From Gammaproteobacteria bacterium (GTDB lineage Bacteria; Pseudomonadota; Gammaproteobacteria; Xanthomonadales; SZUA-36): 43,620 nt of DNA. Shown here piece after piece: positions 42,072 through 43,620 of the stretch. The DNA is taken from NCBI GenBank assembly GCA_021772935.1, contig JAJFLA010000048.1, positions 1-43,620 of the forward strand, given 5' to 3'. The position numbers were made by a program, and so were the translations under genes. Under the pieces are notes generated by a model. The model made no database searches. It was not told the origin of the DNA and worked only from the letters and a program-made list of their open reading frames with translations. Position 1 is the first letter of the stretch. Each line of letters opens with the position of its first letter.

Positions 42072-43319
42072 ATGCTCATGAAACGAGTTTTCATTGTGTT
42101 CGTTGTCAGTTTTGTTGTGCTGTTGGGCTTCATTGCTTTGGCGCCGAGACAAGAAAACCGGGCTTCGCAGGATATGAACCTGCCAAGTTATATTGAAACC
42201 CTGATGGAGGATGCGTCCATTCCCGGACTGGCCATTGCTGTAATCGCTGATGGCAAAATTCGTCACCTGCAGGGTTATGGCTACGCTAATATTGAAAGCG
42301 GTCATCGCATGACAGCAGATACGCCTGCCAATATTGCCTCTATCAGTAAACCGATCATGGGAATGGCGATCATGAGTCTGGTTGCAGACGGGCTTTTGAA
42401 TCTGGATGCGGATGTCAGCGACTATCTTCCATTCCCATTAAACAACCCACACACCAACGGTGCTGCAATCAGTCTGCGAAATCTGGCGACGCATACATCC
42501 GGGCTGGCCGATTACTATGACGAGGATAGTTATACCGAAGGTGCTGATGCTGTGGTCTCGCTGGAAGATCACCTGCGGCGGCTGTTATTACCCGGCGGCG
42601 ATCTTTATGAAGGTGCTGCTTATTTTTCCGAAAACCCACCCGGTAGTTCGCGTCTCTACAGTAATCTGGGGGCAGGTGTTGCTGGTCTGGCGACAGAATA
42701 TGCAGTGGGCAGGAGTCTGGAACAGATATCACGTCAGCGTATCTTTGCTCCACTCGGTATGGATCAAACCTCCTGGCGGATCGATTATTACCCATCCGAT
42801 GTGCTGGCAACACGTTATGAAGTGCAGCAATGCATCTGGCTGGTAGGGATTTGTGCAACGGCCAATGAACCTGTTTTACATTACCTGATCAGCCGGGTTT
42901 TTAACCCGGGTAAAAGTCTTCGCAGTTACCATACTTACCCTCATTTTGGTAATCCGCAATATCCCGACGGCGGGGTCAATGCTTCGGTGCGTGATCTTGC
43001 AAGTATGGCATTGATGCTTCTTAATCAGGGGGAGTATGAGGGCAAACGTATACTCGACGAGGCGAGCTTTGCAGAAATGATGCGGCTTCAATTGCCGCCG
43101 GAATTATCAAGCCGACAACGCTTTTTCTGGCGGGACCGGGAAACCTTGGGCTTTACCGGGCACAGTGGTTCTGATCTGGGTGTATTTTCTTCCTTCATGT
43201 TTAATCCGGAAAATAAATCAGCCGTCATCATCATCATGAACCGGTCCCCAGTTGGTTCCACCATGGCCGCGATTTCGGCACTCAGTTCACGCTTATTGCA
43301 GGAATATGTTGAACGGTGA
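42072..43319 (+). CDS. Serine hydrolase, class C beta-lactamase/DD-peptidase fold
   Basis: A 415-residue exported or membrane-anchored serine hydrolase (hydrophobic N-terminus about 5-24, VFIVFVVSFVVLLGFIALA, no clear cleavage site). The active-site motifs are present: S90-x-x-K93 (SISK), Y196-S-N198 and H364-x-G366 (TGHSG), as in esterases/EstB and AmpC-type enzymes. Sequence of the central part does not look like a clinical AmpC, so esterase or peptidase activity is more likely than antibiotic hydrolysis. GAGG lies shortly before ATG 42072; ATG 42078 is also possible. Downstream are a REP-like palindrome and an IS66 end. Confidence 0.85.
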   Translation: MLMKRVFIVFVVSFVVLLGFIALAPRQENRASQDMNLPSYIETLMEDASIPGLAIAVIADGKIRHLQGYGYANIESGHRMTADTPANIASISKPIMGMAIMSLVADGLLNLDADVSDYLPFPLNNPHTNGAAISLRNLATHTSGLADYYDEDSYTEGADAVVSLEDHLRRLLLPGGDLYEGAAYFSENPPGSSRLYSNLGAGVAGLATEYAVGRSLEQISRQRIFAPLGMDQTSWRIDYYPSDVLATRYEVQQCIWLVGICATANEPVLHYLISRVFNPGKSLRSYHTYPHFGNPQYPDGGVNASVRDLASMALMLLNQGEYEGKRILDEASFAEMMRLQLPPELSSRQRFFWRDRETLGFTGHSGSDLGVFSSFMFNPENKSAVIIIMNRSPVGSTMAAISALSSRLLQEYVER

Positions 43320-43400
43320 GTGGGCTTGGCGTTGGAAAGGCGGATTTTCTGTTGCGGGTGGCAAAGTTGTCCGCAGTGGGGTGAGCAATGGGGTCGGAAT

Positions 43401-43471
43401 GGGGTCAGATTCAAATGCAACACACATCATCCGAAAGTCATGCGGTGTCAAGTGCATTTGAGTCCGACCCC
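43401..43471. repeat. REP-like palindromic element, copy 3 (inverted)
   Basis: Arms ggggtcagattcaaatgca and tgcatttgagtccgacccc. Its reverse complement aligns with the copies at 18736 and 18830 in both arms, though the core has diverged. It ends ten bases before the IS66 terminus. Confidence 0.8.
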
Positions 43472-43480
43472 GGTTCGATC

Positions 43481-43500
43481 GTAAGCGGTTAATAAACGAC
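43481..43500. mobile_element. IS66-family terminal inverted repeat (one end of the element)
   Basis: gtaagcggttaataaacgac is the GTAAGCG-type terminus expected for IS66-group elements, placed 8 bases outside the transposase stop codon. The element continues rightward out of the window, so the other end and the target duplication cannot be seen. Confidence 0.6.
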
Positions 43501-43508
43501 AGTATTGC

Positions 43509-43620
43509 TCAACCGGCCTTGATCTGATCTATATTCCCCGGCAGCAATGCTTCGATAGCTTCAACCGTCTCCGCCTTCGGCAGTTCAGTAAAGACACGAC
43601 GCAGATAAGCATAAGGTTCC
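43509..43620 (-). CDS. IS66 family transposase (TnpC), C-terminal end, truncated by window
   Basis: The last 36 codons on the minus strand read EPYAYLRRVFTELPKAETVE, then AIEALLPGNIDQIKAG and a stop at 43509-43511. This is the characteristic C-terminal tail of IS66 TnpC (P-Y-x-Y-L-R-x-V-x-x-x-L-P-x-A...I-x-x-L-L-P). The gene is open at the right edge of the window. Confidence 0.85.
   Translation of the reverse strand, partial: EPYAYLRRVFTELPKAETVEAIEALLPGNIDQIKAG

Noticed and set aside
42072-43319. Call as antibiotic-resistance AmpC beta-lactamase
   Set aside because: Only the S-x-x-K, Y-S-N and H-x-G motifs match. Most class C-fold proteins in environmental bacteria are esterases or peptidases, and no ampR or lactamase regulator is near. 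It is also far from the BlaI/M56 operon.
1-43620. CRISPR arrays, rRNA, tRNA
   Set aside because: No regularly spaced direct repeats with unique spacers and no conserved rRNA or tRNA sequence were recognised; the only repeats are those listed.

Overview
The window looks like a chromosomal segment of a Gammaproteobacterium of moderate GC, probably marine or environmental. I infer this from an RlmG-type 23S rRNA methyltransferase, a FadL-type outer-membrane porin, GMP reductase of the GuaC type, a TonB gene next to the TPR protein typical of gammaproteobacterial TonB systems, an IPTL-CTERM surface protein, REP-like palindromes and an IS66 end. I cannot name the genus. No rRNA, tRNA or CRISPR array was recognised.

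Layout. 1-7100: rlmG, then a 5,054-bp segment bounded by 134-bp direct repeats that duplicate the 3' end of a GNAT acetyltransferase gene. It carries a Tat-exported molybdopterin oxidoreductase large subunit, a small exported partner and a cysteine-rich exported protein. 7300-11020: zinc alcohol dehydrogenase, an alkaline-ceramidase-like membrane enzyme, and a cupin-SDR pair. 11140-14000: DUF3179 membrane protein and a FadL porin separated by a 38-bp near-perfect palindrome. 14250-18712: a MerR/excisionase-HTH plus MEDS (DcmR-like) regulator, a decayed LysR gene, two glutathione transferases and an M14 carboxypeptidase.

18736-23180 is a compact regulated operon, read leftward: BlaI-type repressor (TTG start), M56 (BlaR1-like) membrane protease whose sensor domain is replaced by TPRs, TonB, and a TonB-system TPR protein. 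Two copies of a 16-bp operator-like dyad, 21 bp apart, sit in front of it, and the protease tail shares a TPR module with the last gene. No beta-lactamase and no ExbB/ExbD is present, so this looks like a protease-controlled TonB accessory system. 23287-27627 is a second leftward gene set: a membrane-anchored class 3 lipase fused to a conserved domain of unknown function, a lipoprotein, a small coiled-coil protein and a membrane protein. These two sets are the best candidates for undescribed systems.

28121-43320 is mostly ordinary metabolism and envelope: ureohydrolase, DUF885 lipoprotein, EamA transporter, a small internally duplicated membrane protein, SIMPL protein, IPTL-CTERM protein, guaC, MAPEG protein, Nramp-like transporter, PEBP/YbhB protein, exported alpha-amylase (TTG start) and a class C beta-lactamase-fold hydrolase. 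The right edge holds a REP-like palindrome and one terminus of an IS66 element that continues beyond the window.
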